Source of the DNA: Prochlorococcus sp. AG-686-J21
GTDB lineage: Bacteria > Cyanobacteriota > Cyanobacteriia > PCC-6307 > Cyanobiaceae
DNA length: 64,000 bases
NCBI GenBank assembly: GCA_003210285.1
Contig: QCVS01000005.1
Coordinates: 51,574-115,573, forward strand
Reading direction: 5' to 3'
Below the pieces are notes generated by a model that saw nothing but the letters and a program-made list of their open reading frames with translations, did no database searches and was not told the DNA's origin. Position 1 is the stretch's first letter. The number at the start of each line of letters is the position of its first letter. Below are positions 1-8,685 of the stretch, in pieces. A program made the translations under genes and the position numbers.

Positions 1-206
1 TTTCTTTTTTTTGGAGTTAATTTTTTACTATCATTTACTCCCAATCTCTTGAGAGTTAATCCATCTTTTTCAGTAAGAACTATAACAGCAGAAAAAACAG
101 GTCCAAAAACTGAACCACGACCTACTTCATCAATACCTATCTCAGAAACTTTATTCAATAATTGCAGATGATCTTCTTCTTTTCCTTCTTGAATTATCAA
201 TTTCAT
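1..206 (-). CDS. rnhB: Ribonuclease HII, N-terminal part (cut by window edge)
   Basis: RNase HII nicks RNA-DNA hybrids, removing misincorporated ribonucleotides and primer remnants in the cytoplasm. The minus-strand frame carries the family signature [12 protein letters not shown], whose Asp and Glu are the first metal ligands, followed by a [12 protein letters not shown] stretch typical of the N-terminal third. The rest lies outside the window. The start is uncertain. An ATG at 206 gives a 56-nt overlap with the end of rne. A TTG at 158 gives only an 8-nt overlap, and TTG starts are common in this window. No clear ribosome-binding site decides between them. Overlap and same strand imply cotranscription and probably translational coupling with rne. 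Identity is secure from the motif; only the start is open. Confidence 0.85.
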   Translation of the reverse strand, partial: MKLIIQEGKEEDHLQLLNKVSEIGIDEVGRGSVFGPVFSAVIVLTEKDGLTLKRLGVNDSKKLTPKKR

Positions 207-1971
207 CTGTTATTTCTATTTCTTGGTTATCATCTGTTATTTTCGGTAATTTATTTCCGGGACTGACTTCTTTAGGGTCATCTACTTCAACCTCTCCTTT
301 TGAATAAGAATTTAAGGTTTTTTGATTTGCTTTCTTACTTGAAGCTTTATTATTTGATTTTTCATTATGCTCAGAAGTTATTTGTTTTTCTTTGTTATTA
401 ATATCTTCTAAACGTACTACTTGATTACTACTTAGATATTCTTTTCCTAATTTAATTAATGGATTAATACCTAATTGGCTATAAACAATTTTTTCATCAC
501 TACTGAGCTCAACAGTTATTACTTTCTTTTCTCTGCGATTATTTGTAATAAGTACTTCATTATCATTTTCCCTTTTATTGGAATAGTCATCCTCTTTATT
601 AAAAAATTTGGTTTTTGTTAAATCATCCTTAATTATCTTTTCCTGATTTTCAACTACTTGAATGGGGGCTAAATCTGGAAGCTTTGTATTATTTAATTTA
701 TTAGATTTCTTTGTAGTTTGATTCGTTTTTAAAATATTATTTTTATAATTTGGTAGATTTTCTATATGCCCTAATCCATTGCAAAATTTACATTTATTGC
801 CAAATAATTCATATATATTTTGACCTTGCCTTTTTCTTGTTAATTCAACTAAACCTAACTCAGTTAATTGAGCTATCTGTGGTCTTGCTGAATCATCTTT
901 AATAGCTAAGGTGAAATGTTCAAGTAACTGAAATTGATCTCTTCGAGATTCCATATCTATAAAATCTATTACTAAAACTCCCCCAATATTTCTTAATTTC
1001 ATTTGCCTAGAAATTTCTATAGCTGCTTCACAGTTCGTCCATAAAACAGTTTGTCTTGAATTAGCTGATCTTGTGAAAGATCCAGAATTAACGTCAATTA
1101 CTGTCAATGCTTCAGTAGGTTCAATAATTATGTATCCTCCTGAAGGTAAATCTACTCTAGGCTGAAGCGCCTTTTGAATAGTTTTATTAATTTGGTATTT
1201 TTCTAAAATATGTTCATTTATTTCATTATTATGAAAAACAAGATCTACATTAGAGTCATTATTAACTAAAAAGTCTTTTGCTTTTTCGAGAGCGATTTTA
1301 TTATCAATTACAATTTTATTAGTTGATGATTTGATGCAATCTCTTAAAATTTTCAATGAAAAATCTTCATCTCTACTTATTAAATTTGGTGGATGAGTAC
1401 TCTCCGAATTTTTTAAAACTTGATCCCATTGTTGAATTAAATTTTCTAAATCTTCAATAAGTAATTCTTCTTTGATATGTTCGGCTTCAGTTCGAAATAA
1501 TAATCCTGTGGTGGGAGGTTTAATTAAAACTCCAAGAGCTCTTAAACGACTTCTTTCAGTCTCAGTATTTACCTTTCTAGAAATATTGACTCCTTGTCCG
1601 TATGGTTGCAGTATTAAATATTTACCAGGTAATGAGATATTCCCTGTAAGTCTAGGCCCTTTATTTCCAGTAGGTTCTTTCATTACTTGTACGAGAACTT
1701 TTTGTCTTGGTTCAAGAAGTTCAGTAATTCCTACAACACCTTTTTTTAATCTCAATGGTCCTAGATCTGATACATGAATAAAGCCGTTTTTTTCACTTTC
1801 TCCAATATCTATAAAGGCAGCATCAATTCCTGGCAGGACATTTTCAACAGTTCCTAAAAAAATATCCCCGATTTGATATTGACCTTGTGCGACGATTAAT
1901 TCATCAACCTGATCATCTGTGAGTAGTGCTGCAATACGCGCCTGCTCAGCTATTACAATTTGCTGAGACAT
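151..1971 (-). CDS. rne: Ribonuclease E/G
   Basis: This is the endoribonuclease that starts mRNA decay and processes stable RNA. The 606-residue protein is the compact cyanobacterial form. An S1 RNA-binding domain lies at about 35-120. The DNase I-like catalytic region has the metal-binding Asp293 (in IDVNSG) and Asp336 (in VLVIDF), matching Asp303 and Asp346 of the E. coli enzyme. A Zn-link CKFC at 394-397 joins protomers. Residues 410-590 are Lys/Asn/Glu-rich and look disordered. The tail ends in an Arg-rich element at 595-603 followed by IIE. In other cyanobacteria the equivalent nonapeptide is known to recruit polynucleotide phosphorylase, so a small degradosome is likely. The gene is divergent from dapL; its end overlaps the start of rnhB. 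Confidence 0.95.
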   Translation of the reverse strand: MSQQIVIAEQARIAALLTDDQVDELIVAQGQYQIGDIFLGTVENVLPGIDAAFIDIGESEKNGFIHVSDLGPLRLKKGVVGITELLEPRQKVLVQVMKEPTGNKGPRLTGNISLPGKYLILQPYGQGVNISRKVNTETERSRLRALGVLIKPPTTGLLFRTEAEHIKEELLIEDLENLIQQWDQVLKNSESTHPPNLISRDEDFSLKILRDCIKSSTNKIVIDNKIALEKAKDFLVNNDSNVDLVFHNNEINEHILEKYQINKTIQKALQPRVDLPSGGYIIIEPTEALTVIDVNSGSFTRSANSRQTVLWTNCEAAIEISRQMKLRNIGGVLVIDFIDMESRRDQFQLLEHFTLAIKDDSARPQIAQLTELGLVELTRKRQGQNIYELFGNKCKFCNGLGHIENLPNYKNNILKTNQTTKKSNKLNNTKLPDLAPIQVVENQEKIIKDDLTKTKFFNKEDDYSNKRENDNEVLITNNRREKKVITVELSSDEKIVYSQLGINPLIKLGKEYLSSNQVVRLEDINNKEKQITSEHNEKSNNKASSKKANQKTLNSYSKGEVEVDDPKEVSPGNKLPKITDDNQEIEITDEIDNSRRKRRRSSAIIE

Positions 1972-2272
1972 AAAATTTTTTAAAGTATGTTTTGAGTTTT
2001 TGAAAATCGATAAAAAGTAAATAATTATATATTTAATTATTCACCAGCAATTTCTTGATAGCTAAATTTATTAGATTTTTTAAAATAATTAGTAGCGGTT
2101 TAACTTGCTAAGTGTTTAAGTTTTAGACGACTTTCAAACGATTTGAAATTTATTAAATAGCTATGATTATTTCTTTAATTAAATCATAACCACTTCTATA
2201 TTAACATCTAATTCCCGCTTAAGTACATTGATCCATTATTCTTATGTAGGTTAAGTTTTCAAATTTTATAAA
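1972..2272. other. Divergent intergenic region between rne and dapL
   Basis: This 301-nt gap must hold the promoters of both rne and dapL. On the minus strand there is a TATAAT at 2029-2024. A 7-bp inverted repeat (TATGATT at 2162-2168, AATCATA at 2182-2188, 13-nt loop) lies nearer to dapL and could be an operator or a chance AT-rich repeat. No ORF with coding character and no tRNA were seen. The rne side leaves room for a 5' leader; RNase E mRNAs are often autoregulated through theirs, but nothing here proves that. Confidence 0.5.
2024..2029 (-). promoter_or_regulatory. Candidate -10 element for rne
   Basis: Reading the minus strand, a perfect TATAAT lies about 53 nt upstream of the rne ATG. 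A TTGCTG stands 15 nt farther upstream, which is a short spacer for a -35 box, so the -35 match is weak. Transcription would start near 2017 and give a leader of about 45 nt. The genome is AT-rich and TATAAT occurs by chance, so this is only a candidate. Confidence 0.35.
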
Positions 2273-3499
2273 GTGGTTAAAGTAAACGAAAATTATTTAA
2301 AACTCAAAGCAGGATATCTATTCCCTGAAATTTCTAAAAGAGTTAGTCATTATACTCAAGCTAATAGCAGTTCGAAACTCATTAAGCTTGGAATAGGGGA
2401 TGTAACCGAGCCACTTCCTAAAGCTTGCATTAATGCTATGAGAGAAGCATTAAATGAAATGGGAACAAATAACGGATTTAAAGGTTATGGCCCAGAGCAA
2501 GGGTATGGATGGCTTAGGGAAAAAATTTCTGTAAATGATTTTATTTCAAGAGGGTGTCATATTTCTCCTGAAGAAATATTTGTTTCTGATGGTTCAAAAT
2601 GCGATAGCAGCAATATTTTAGATATTCTTGGGGATGAGAATTTAATTGCCGTTACTGATCCTGTTTATCCTGTTTATGTCGATACTAATGTGATGACTGG
2701 GAGAACTGGTGAAACACTTCAAAATGGCACTTATCTAGGATTAGTATACTTAGCGATCAATGAAGATAATAATTTTCACCCTGAAATCCCAAAAAATAAG
2801 GTTGATATTATTTATCTTTGTTTTCCTAATAATCCAACTGGGGCAACAATTACAAAACAAGAATTAAAAAAATGGGTTGACTACGCTATTGAAAATAAAT
2901 CTTTGATTCTTTTCGATGCAGCTTATGAAGCTTTTATTCAAGATAAAGATATTCCTCATTCAATATACGAGATTGAGGGGGCAAAAAATTGTGCTATCGA
3001 ATTTAGATCTTTCTCAAAAAATGCAGGATTTACCGGTGTTAGATGTGCTTATACAGTAATACCAAAAAATCTATTAGGACAAAATTCAAAAGGTGACAAA
3101 ATTGATTTATGGTCATTATGGAATAGGCGTCAATGTACTAAATTTAACGGTGTAAGCTATATCGTACAAAGAGGAGCTGAGGCGGTATATTCTTCGCAAG
3201 GTAAAAAAGAGGTTAATTCTTTAATAAGTTTTTATATGGAAAATGCAAAGATTATGCAAAATAAGCTTAGAAGTGCAGATTTTACAGTTTATGGGGGTGA
3301 CAATGCCCCATATGTATGGATCAAAGTACCACCTAGTATGACTTCTTGGGACTTTTTTGATTATTTACTTGAAAAAGCTGATGTCGTGGGCACACCTGGA
3401 AGTGGATTTGGATTAGCAGGAGAGGGCTATTTTCGATTATCTGCCTTTAACTCGAGATTGAATGTTATTAATGCAATGGAACGAATAATTAATATATAA
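2273..3499 (+). CDS. dapL: LL-diaminopimelate aminotransferase
   Basis: DapL converts tetrahydrodipicolinate directly to LL-2,6-diaminopimelate with glutamate as amino donor, the shortcut lysine/peptidoglycan route used by cyanobacteria, plants and chlamydiae. The 408-residue protein is a fold-type I PLP enzyme. It shows the substrate loop [12 protein letters not shown] near 71-82, NNPTG at 186-190, the cofactor-binding Asp in the [10 protein letters not shown] stretch, and the Schiff-base lysine Lys249 in [10 protein letters not shown]. The length fits the family. The start is GTG; no in-frame ATG lies close by and the N-terminus ([17 protein letters not shown]) is the normal one. Its TAA overlaps the ATG of the clpS reading frame by one base, suggesting coupling. 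Confidence 0.95.
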   Translation: MVKVNENYLKLKAGYLFPEISKRVSHYTQANSSSKLIKLGIGDVTEPLPKACINAMREALNEMGTNNGFKGYGPEQGYGWLREKISVNDFISRGCHISPEEIFVSDGSKCDSSNILDILGDENLIAVTDPVYPVYVDTNVMTGRTGETLQNGTYLGLVYLAINEDNNFHPEIPKNKVDIIYLCFPNNPTGATITKQELKKWVDYAIENKSLILFDAAYEAFIQDKDIPHSIYEIEGAKNCAIEFRSFSKNAGFTGVRCAYTVIPKNLLGQNSKGDKIDLWSLWNRRQCTKFNGVSYIVQRGAEAVYSSQGKKEVNSLISFYMENAKIMQNKLRSADFTVYGGDNAPYVWIKVPPSMTSWDFFDYLLEKADVVGTPGSGFGLAGEGYFRLSAFNSRLNVINAMERIINI

Positions 3500-3855
3500 T
3501 GATCAATGAAATTTCTTGTAATTACAATCAAAAGGTAATGTTAAATATAAAGTTAGAAAAAGGGGGAAATAATAACGCAGTAGTGTTAGAGAAAAAATCA
3601 TCTGCGTTAAAAAATAAATCACCAAAATATAAAGTCTTACTTCACAATGATCCAGTTAATTCAATGGAGTATGTGACTAATGCACTTAGAGAAGTAGTAC
3701 CACAATTAAGCGAGCAAGATGCTATTAGTATTATGCTTGAGGCTCATAATACTGGTGTTGGTTTAGTTATCGTATGTGATTTAGAGCCCGCTGAATTTTA
3801 TTCAGAATCATTGAAATCAAAAGGGATCTCAAGTTCAATTGAAAAAGAAGATTAA
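3499..3855 (+). CDS. clpS: ClpS adaptor protein
   Basis: ClpS binds the N-domain of ClpC/ClpA and delivers N-degron substrates to the Clp protease. The core VLLHNDPVNSMEYV (residues 46-59) has the Asn-Asp and Met-Glu-Tyr positions that line the N-degron pocket, followed by the amphipathic helix with MLEAHNTGVG, where the His is typical of the family. The frame opens at the TAATG overlap with dapL and yields 118 residues. An internal ATG at 3538 gives 105 residues, closer to the usual ClpS length, and has AAAGG just ahead but only 2 nt away. I keep the longer start because of the overlap, with low certainty. Cyanobacteria usually have two ClpS paralogs; which one this is cannot be told here. 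Confidence 0.85.
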   Translation: MINEISCNYNQKVMLNIKLEKGGNNNAVVLEKKSSALKNKSPKYKVLLHNDPVNSMEYVTNALREVVPQLSEQDAISIMLEAHNTGVGLVIVCDLEPAEFYSESLKSKGISSSIEKED

Positions 3856-3890
3856 TTATCCTTTTAGTAATAAATTTATTTTAAATTCTT

Positions 3891-5510
3891 TTAAGCTTTT
3901 GCTGCGGTAAGCTTCCTATCTGCTAATTTACGAACTTTTAGAGAATCATCTAAGGATGCTTTACCATAATTTCTTTCTAAAATATTAATAACTGTTTTTC
4001 CAAATTCATCATCTTTATTATCAAAAGCTTCTAAACATACCTCTCCCAGCTTTTTACCAAGAGGACCAGGATTCCATAAAAGTTTTCTTGCTGTCCAAGG
4101 CATCATACTCATCGGATTATAATTAGGTTTTAATATATTATTTTCTAAAGCGTACTTCTCTAAAAGAGTATGTGGTTGTAAACCTATAAAAAATATGGCT
4201 GGGTCTACTAAACCTTGCCCAAAGATATTTTCTAACTCTCTATGATAAGCAATAGTTTGTTTAATTGTATTAGGAGTTTCATCAAAAACATTAAATGAGT
4301 AATTTACTGATACATGATTTTTAAATCCTGCCTCTACAAGCATTCTGCAATTCTCAAGTACAGTTTTAAGGTTATATGCTAGTTTCATTTTTCTAACAAG
4401 TTCCTGAGAACCTGATGTAATCCCTATCTCAAAATAGCTCATTCCTGTATCAACCATTAATTGAGCTAAATCGCGATCAATATTGTCGGCCCTAATATAT
4501 GCCGCCCACTTAATATCTTTCCAACCTTGGTCTTTTATAGCTTGAAGAAGTAATTTCGCATCATGAATGTGTTTCTTTGATGGAATGAATTGAGCATCAG
4601 TAAACCAAAAACCTCTAACGCCCATTTCATAAAGTTGTCTCATTTCTTCAATAATTTCATCTACGGGATTAACTCGAACTTTTTTACCCTCAACAACTCC
4701 ATAAACGCAAAAACAACAATTATGCGGACAACCTCTTTTGGTTTGAACTCCTACATAATAATCACCACCTTCTATATACCAATCAAATTCAGCCCAAATA
4801 GATTTGATATATTTGTAGTTACAAGCTGTTTTAATTGTTCCGGATGGCTGTTCATGTATTAATCTGTTTCTAGGTTTTTGACCAGCAAGATAACATCTTT
4901 CTTCGGCAATCGAATTACCATTAATAACTTTTTCGATAAGGTTCTCACCTTCCCCAACAGAAATTATTGTACCTTTGGGTAATAAATTTCCTAGTTGCTC
5001 GTAGAAAACGCTTACAGCCCCTCCCCCTAAAATCACTTTTACAGATTTATTATATTTTTGAGCTCTTTTGAGACCCGTCTTGACTAAGGATGTATTTCTA
5101 TTTATTTCTTCATAATGTGATGTTATTAATTTTAGACCTCCCCAAGCACCTCTAATCTTTTTTAGGATATTGTTAGAGTAGAAAACTTCAAATGAGTTCT
5201 GCAAAGGGTTGCCGCTTCTTCCGTCAACTGGTGCATAGATTTGTATGTCTCTCCAAGAATAAACGATTAAATGAGGTCTGAATTGATCGATTTTTCTTTT
5301 TAGGTATTTAGAAACGTTATTCAGAGGTACTATCGCTAAATCTATGAATTGTTGTTCTATATCTGGGAAACATTTATGTATATGATCTGCTAAATATATA
5401 GGACCTATAGGAAATATTGGATTGCATGGAAGTCTAACAATGAGAACTTTTCTAAAAGATTCTCTATTGGACTCTTTAGTTATTTTTTCTAAAGGAAAGT
5501 TAAATTCCAT
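3891..5510 (-). CDS. B12-binding domain radical SAM protein
   Basis: The 539-residue protein has an N-terminal cobalamin-binding-like Rossmann region (about 20-200, with LGGGAVSVF near 161-169 and VGEGE near 185) and a radical SAM core. The core has the 4Fe-4S ligands Cys261, Cys265 and Cys268 in CPHNCCFC, then a TIM-barrel segment ending near 450. Such proteins use methylcobalamin and SAM for methylation or rearrangement at unreactive carbons. I recall this cyanobacterial family being named a photosystem II high-light acclimation radical SAM protein in some annotations; the substrate is not evident from sequence. It lies 104 nt downstream of the glycosyltransferase genes and converges with clpS. 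The reaction is unassigned. Confidence 0.8.
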   Translation of the reverse strand: MEFNFPLEKITKESNRESFRKVLIVRLPCNPIFPIGPIYLADHIHKCFPDIEQQFIDLAIVPLNNVSKYLKRKIDQFRPHLIVYSWRDIQIYAPVDGRSGNPLQNSFEVFYSNNILKKIRGAWGGLKLITSHYEEINRNTSLVKTGLKRAQKYNKSVKVILGGGAVSVFYEQLGNLLPKGTIISVGEGENLIEKVINGNSIAEERCYLAGQKPRNRLIHEQPSGTIKTACNYKYIKSIWAEFDWYIEGGDYYVGVQTKRGCPHNCCFCVYGVVEGKKVRVNPVDEIIEEMRQLYEMGVRGFWFTDAQFIPSKKHIHDAKLLLQAIKDQGWKDIKWAAYIRADNIDRDLAQLMVDTGMSYFEIGITSGSQELVRKMKLAYNLKTVLENCRMLVEAGFKNHVSVNYSFNVFDETPNTIKQTIAYHRELENIFGQGLVDPAIFFIGLQPHTLLEKYALENNILKPNYNPMSMMPWTARKLLWNPGPLGKKLGEVCLEAFDNKDDEFGKTVINILERNYGKASLDDSLKVRKLADRKLTAAKA

Positions 5511-5614
5511 TAAAGAGACTTTGAAATTGATCTCGCTTTAAGAATCTAGCTATTTTATTACCCTTTCGGTGATTTTTTTAAATTTAATTCTGAAACAATT
5601 TAACTCTTTTTTCG

Positions 5615-6706
5615 TTAGATGTCTGAAATCATATATTTCCAACAAACATTTAGAAGTTTAATACCATCTATCCATCTTGATATATTTGGTGCTCCAGACC
5701 GCCTTGCATAATATCTGACAGGGTAATTTAAAATTTTAATATTATTATTGGCCGCTTCAAAGATTATTGTAAAATCGCCAAAAGGATCTGACTTTGATTC
5801 CCAACTACCATTTTTTTTCATCAAATTAAAAAACTTCCTTGAGAAAACTTTTGTTCCACACAGCGAATCAGATATAGGTTTGTTAATTAAAATTGATAAA
5901 AATATTGCAAAACATCTATTGCCAATATAATTTGCCCATCTCATGGCATCTTTTTCCATTGGGAAAGTTGTCCTAGAGCAATTTATTAGTATATTTTCAT
6001 TTTTTGTGGATTCCATTATGGCATCAATACTATCGTCAATATCTACGGTTAAGTCAGAATCAATAATTGCTAGAGTATCTCCAGTTGATATATTAAATCC
6101 TTCAACAACTGCGTTTTTCTTTCCCTTCGAAGTTTGTTTTAAAAGGGATATTTTAAAGTTTTTTGAGAAGTCTTTAGTAAGATCTTCCAACATTTGAAAA
6201 GTATTATCTTTACTATTTCCCTCTACAAATATGATTTCGATTTTATTTGGTATTTTTTTAAATTTATTTAAGGCTTTGATTAAAAGTTCTCTATTACCTT
6301 CTTCATTTCTTGCAGGGATAAGTATTGAAATCATATGATCATTTAAAGTTTCATAATATTTATAAAATGTGATTTCTATTTCAAATGCAAGGTGCTTAAT
6401 TATTGGTAACTTTCGCAAAGTATTTTTTATAGACTGGGGAACTAATTTGGTTTGTATTGGAGTTAATTTTTTTGCTCTCCATCTGATAGATTTGTAATTA
6501 TAGATTTCTGCTAATGATTCAACATCACATAAAGTAATTCTTGCTGTATTTGTTGTTCCCCTAAATATTCTGGAATCTAATCTAAGCCATCTTGTAATTG
6601 GTTCCCAAGTATTGCCTCTTACTTTAAGAGAAATAAATTCTTTATCATCTTTAAATAATTGGTGGAGTTTATTGTTTGTTAAATTCCAAGTATTTACTGA
6701 GTTCAT
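5615..6706 (-). CDS. Family 2 glycosyltransferase
   Basis: The protein has 363 residues. The GT-A catalytic domain starts only at about 126 with ISILIPARNEEGNRE, continues with FVEGNSKDNT (the nucleotide-sugar site) and has the metal-binding motif DSD at 216-218 in LAIIDSDLT. Residues 1-120 precede it and resemble no domain I know. There is no obvious transmembrane pair at the C-terminus, unlike dolichyl-phosphate mannose synthases with membrane anchors. It could make a polyprenyl-phosphate sugar that the neighbouring GT39 enzyme uses as donor; this is inference from gene order (35-nt gap, same strand). Sugar and acceptor are unknown. The pair is very AT-rich even for this window. Confidence 0.8.
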   Translation of the reverse strand: MNSVNTWNLTNNKLHQLFKDDKEFISLKVRGNTWEPITRWLRLDSRIFRGTTNTARITLCDVESLAEIYNYKSIRWRAKKLTPIQTKLVPQSIKNTLRKLPIIKHLAFEIEITFYKYYETLNDHMISILIPARNEEGNRELLIKALNKFKKIPNKIEIIFVEGNSKDNTFQMLEDLTKDFSKNFKISLLKQTSKGKKNAVVEGFNISTGDTLAIIDSDLTVDIDDSIDAIMESTKNENILINCSRTTFPMEKDAMRWANYIGNRCFAIFLSILINKPISDSLCGTKVFSRKFFNLMKKNGSWESKSDPFGDFTIIFEAANNNIKILNYPVRYYARRSGAPNISRWIDGIKLLNVCWKYMISDI

Positions 6707-6741
6707 TTTTTAAAAATTTAACCGTAATTAATATTAACCTA

Positions 6742-8289
6742 TTAGATTTTTTTGATTAATTTCCAAGGAAATATAACTTCATTTTCATAAATAATTTTAA
6801 TGGAGTTATCTTTTTTTTGATCTTCTTTTGGAAAGATGGACCAAGCTATTTCTGAGGATTTTAAACTTTTGATGTTATCGATCCCTTCGCCTAAATTAGG
6901 GGTTAATAGAGCAATTCTTATAATTTTTGAGTGTGTTGTAGCATTTATAATGCTGCTTTTATCAACTTTAATTATTCGATTATTGAATGTTTTCAAAGAA
7001 GAGATATTCTCCATAGTTTCTCTTATTTCTCTTGATCGGTCTGTAAAAAGACCTGATTGCAAAAAACAGGATGTCATTAAATAGGGTCCAATAATTAATA
7101 TAGAAATCATTTTTGAGGAGTTTTGAGTTTTTTTGATAAAACTCCAAGCCAATGCAAATAGTATTAATCCACTTATTAAAAATGTATTTTCTCTGAGATT
7201 AAAATTGATCGTAGCTTTGAGAAAGAGGAAATATATAAAAATTATCGTTACCACAAATAATGGAATTACTCTTGATGATATAAAAATAAATAGAAATTTA
7301 AATCTTTTTTCTTCTATTAAATAATTGATACCTATAAATGCATTTAAGGATAGTATAGAAGAGATTTGTAAAGGATAGTATGGCGTTTTTGTAGAAAAAC
7401 TACTTATCAAAATTATTAGAATTAAGGGGAAGTAAAATAAAATAAAACCTTGTGAATGTTTGCTTTTTAAACCATGAACTAATCCAATAATGGAAAATAT
7501 GCTCCATGGAAGAAAAGTTACTGGTATGTTCCACAAATAATAGTAAAAAGGATTTGTAAAAGTATTTTCTTTAGATAAATTATTAAATTTATCTAAAAGG
7601 TGAAAAATAATATTTTTATCAAGAAATGTATTTATAGATGTTGACCATACAATGAATGGAGTAAAACCAATTATTAATCCAAGCCAAAAATATTTTGAAG
7701 TAAAAATATATTTTTTTTTAATCAGATAGGGTAATAATGATGTAATTGGTACCGCTACTAGAAAAGTCTTCATCATAAAAGCTAAACCTATCCAAATTCC
7801 AAAAAGAGATATGTAAACTAATTCTTTTTTACTATTTGTTTTTACAATGGAAAATATTCCAATAGTCACTAAACAACTATATATTAAATCTTGAGTAGCT
7901 AAGTGAGAATAATCAAACCACAAAAAAGTTGTTGAAAGAATAAGTGGTGATGCGATTGCAAACTTTTTACCTATTAATTCTTCATGTAATTTATAGGTTA
8001 TTATTAACATCACTATTGATGAAATAGTTGTTGGTAAATAGGCTGCGAATAAATTTTCCCCAAATATTTCTTGTGATTTGGCAATTAGAAATTGTATACC
8101 TATTGTTCTATCTAAATTAAAATCTCCCCACCATAATGGAATTGTCCAATTTCCTTTTTCCAATACCCATCTAGCTTGTAAAGCATAGAATCCCTCATCA
8201 TAAGCTAAGTAACTTCTTTTACCAAAGTAGAAAATTAATGGAAAAAATATAAGTAATTTTAAAAATAATTTGAAATTAATTTTCCACAT
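6742..8289 (-). CDS. Membrane glycosyltransferase, GT39 (ArnT/PMT) type
   Basis: This 515-residue polytopic membrane protein belongs to the family that transfers sugars from polyprenyl-phosphate donors to lipid or protein acceptors on the outer face of the membrane. The N-terminal helix is followed by YDEGFYALQARWVLEKGNW (about 30-48), where Asp-Glu corresponds to the catalytic acidic pair of PMT/ArnT enzymes. About ten hydrophobic segments follow, then a polar C-terminal tail of about 100 residues that should be periplasmic. It is the first gene of the minus-strand set with the GT2 enzyme and probably acts with it in surface polysaccharide or lipid decoration. Acceptor and sugar cannot be read from sequence. 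Confidence 0.8.
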   Translation of the reverse strand: MWKINFKLFLKLLIFFPLIFYFGKRSYLAYDEGFYALQARWVLEKGNWTIPLWWGDFNLDRTIGIQFLIAKSQEIFGENLFAAYLPTTISSIVMLIITYKLHEELIGKKFAIASPLILSTTFLWFDYSHLATQDLIYSCLVTIGIFSIVKTNSKKELVYISLFGIWIGLAFMMKTFLVAVPITSLLPYLIKKKYIFTSKYFWLGLIIGFTPFIVWSTSINTFLDKNIIFHLLDKFNNLSKENTFTNPFYYYLWNIPVTFLPWSIFSIIGLVHGLKSKHSQGFILFYFPLILIILISSFSTKTPYYPLQISSILSLNAFIGINYLIEEKRFKFLFIFISSRVIPLFVVTIIFIYFLFLKATINFNLRENTFLISGLILFALAWSFIKKTQNSSKMISILIIGPYLMTSCFLQSGLFTDRSREIRETMENISSLKTFNNRIIKVDKSSIINATTHSKIIRIALLTPNLGEGIDNIKSLKSSEIAWSIFPKEDQKKDNSIKIIYENEVIFPWKLIKKI

Positions 8290-8379
8290 ATAAAAGTTTG
8301 TCTTATTTTAGATAAATATCGATAATTTGAACTGAACAAATGACCTAATGTTTACGAAACAGTTGCAGTTCCACTGACT

Positions 8380-8392
8380 ATATCGGCGATAT
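8380..8392. repeat. 13-bp palindrome in divergent intergenic region
   Basis: ATATCG and CGATAT flank a single G, giving a near-perfect dyad with two CG steps, unusual in such AT-rich DNA. It sits 49 nt before the DUF3493 start and 90 nt before the GT39 start, where an operator serving either gene could lie. No regulator is known for this motif, and a function is only a guess. Confidence 0.4.
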
Positions 8393-8441
8393 TAAATTTT
8401 AGTTTTTTCATATAGACTTAATCTTATATTTTAAAGAATTA

Positions 8442-8681
8442 ATGTCAAAAATTGACCCTGAATTAAAAAAAAAGTTACTAAAGGAGACTCAAGCTCCATT
8501 CAAAGGTTTAAGGAGAATATTATGGATCGCCTTCTCTGGTTCAGCTTTTTTAGGTCTTCTAATAATGGTTTCTAAAATTGCTGGTGGAAATGAAATACAG
8601 CAAAATAATCTTTTAATACAACTAGGAGCTTGTGCATTATTTCCTATCTTATTTTTCCTCGATAGAAATAAGGAAGATTAA
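8442..8681 (+). CDS. DUF3493 small membrane protein
   Basis: This 79-residue protein has a charged N-terminus (SKIDPELKKKLLKETQAPFKGLRR) and two hydrophobic segments at about 27-45 and 57-73, ending in DRNKED. The pattern matches DUF3493, a cyanobacterial/plastid family that includes domains of the plant photosystem II assembly factor LPA3. A role in thylakoid membrane protein assembly is plausible but not shown. The gene stands alone on the plus strand; its stop is only 4 nt from that of infB on the other strand. Confidence 0.75.
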   Translation: MSKIDPELKKKLLKETQAPFKGLRRILWIAFSGSAFLGLLIMVSKIAGGNEIQQNNLLIQLGACALFPILFFLDRNKED

Positions 8682-8685
8682 GTTT

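Noticed and set aside
1472..1777. A 101-codon plus-strand frame inside rne
   Set aside because: It lies wholly antisense to the conserved S1 and catalytic region of RNase E, has no ribosome-binding site and its translation resembles no protein. It is a shadow frame.
5558..5579. TTACC-CTTTC-GGTGA hairpin followed by seven T on the plus strand, resembling a terminator
   Set aside because: Only genes on the minus strand surround it, so it would end an antisense transcript. The stem has just five pairs including a G-T pair. Too weak to list.
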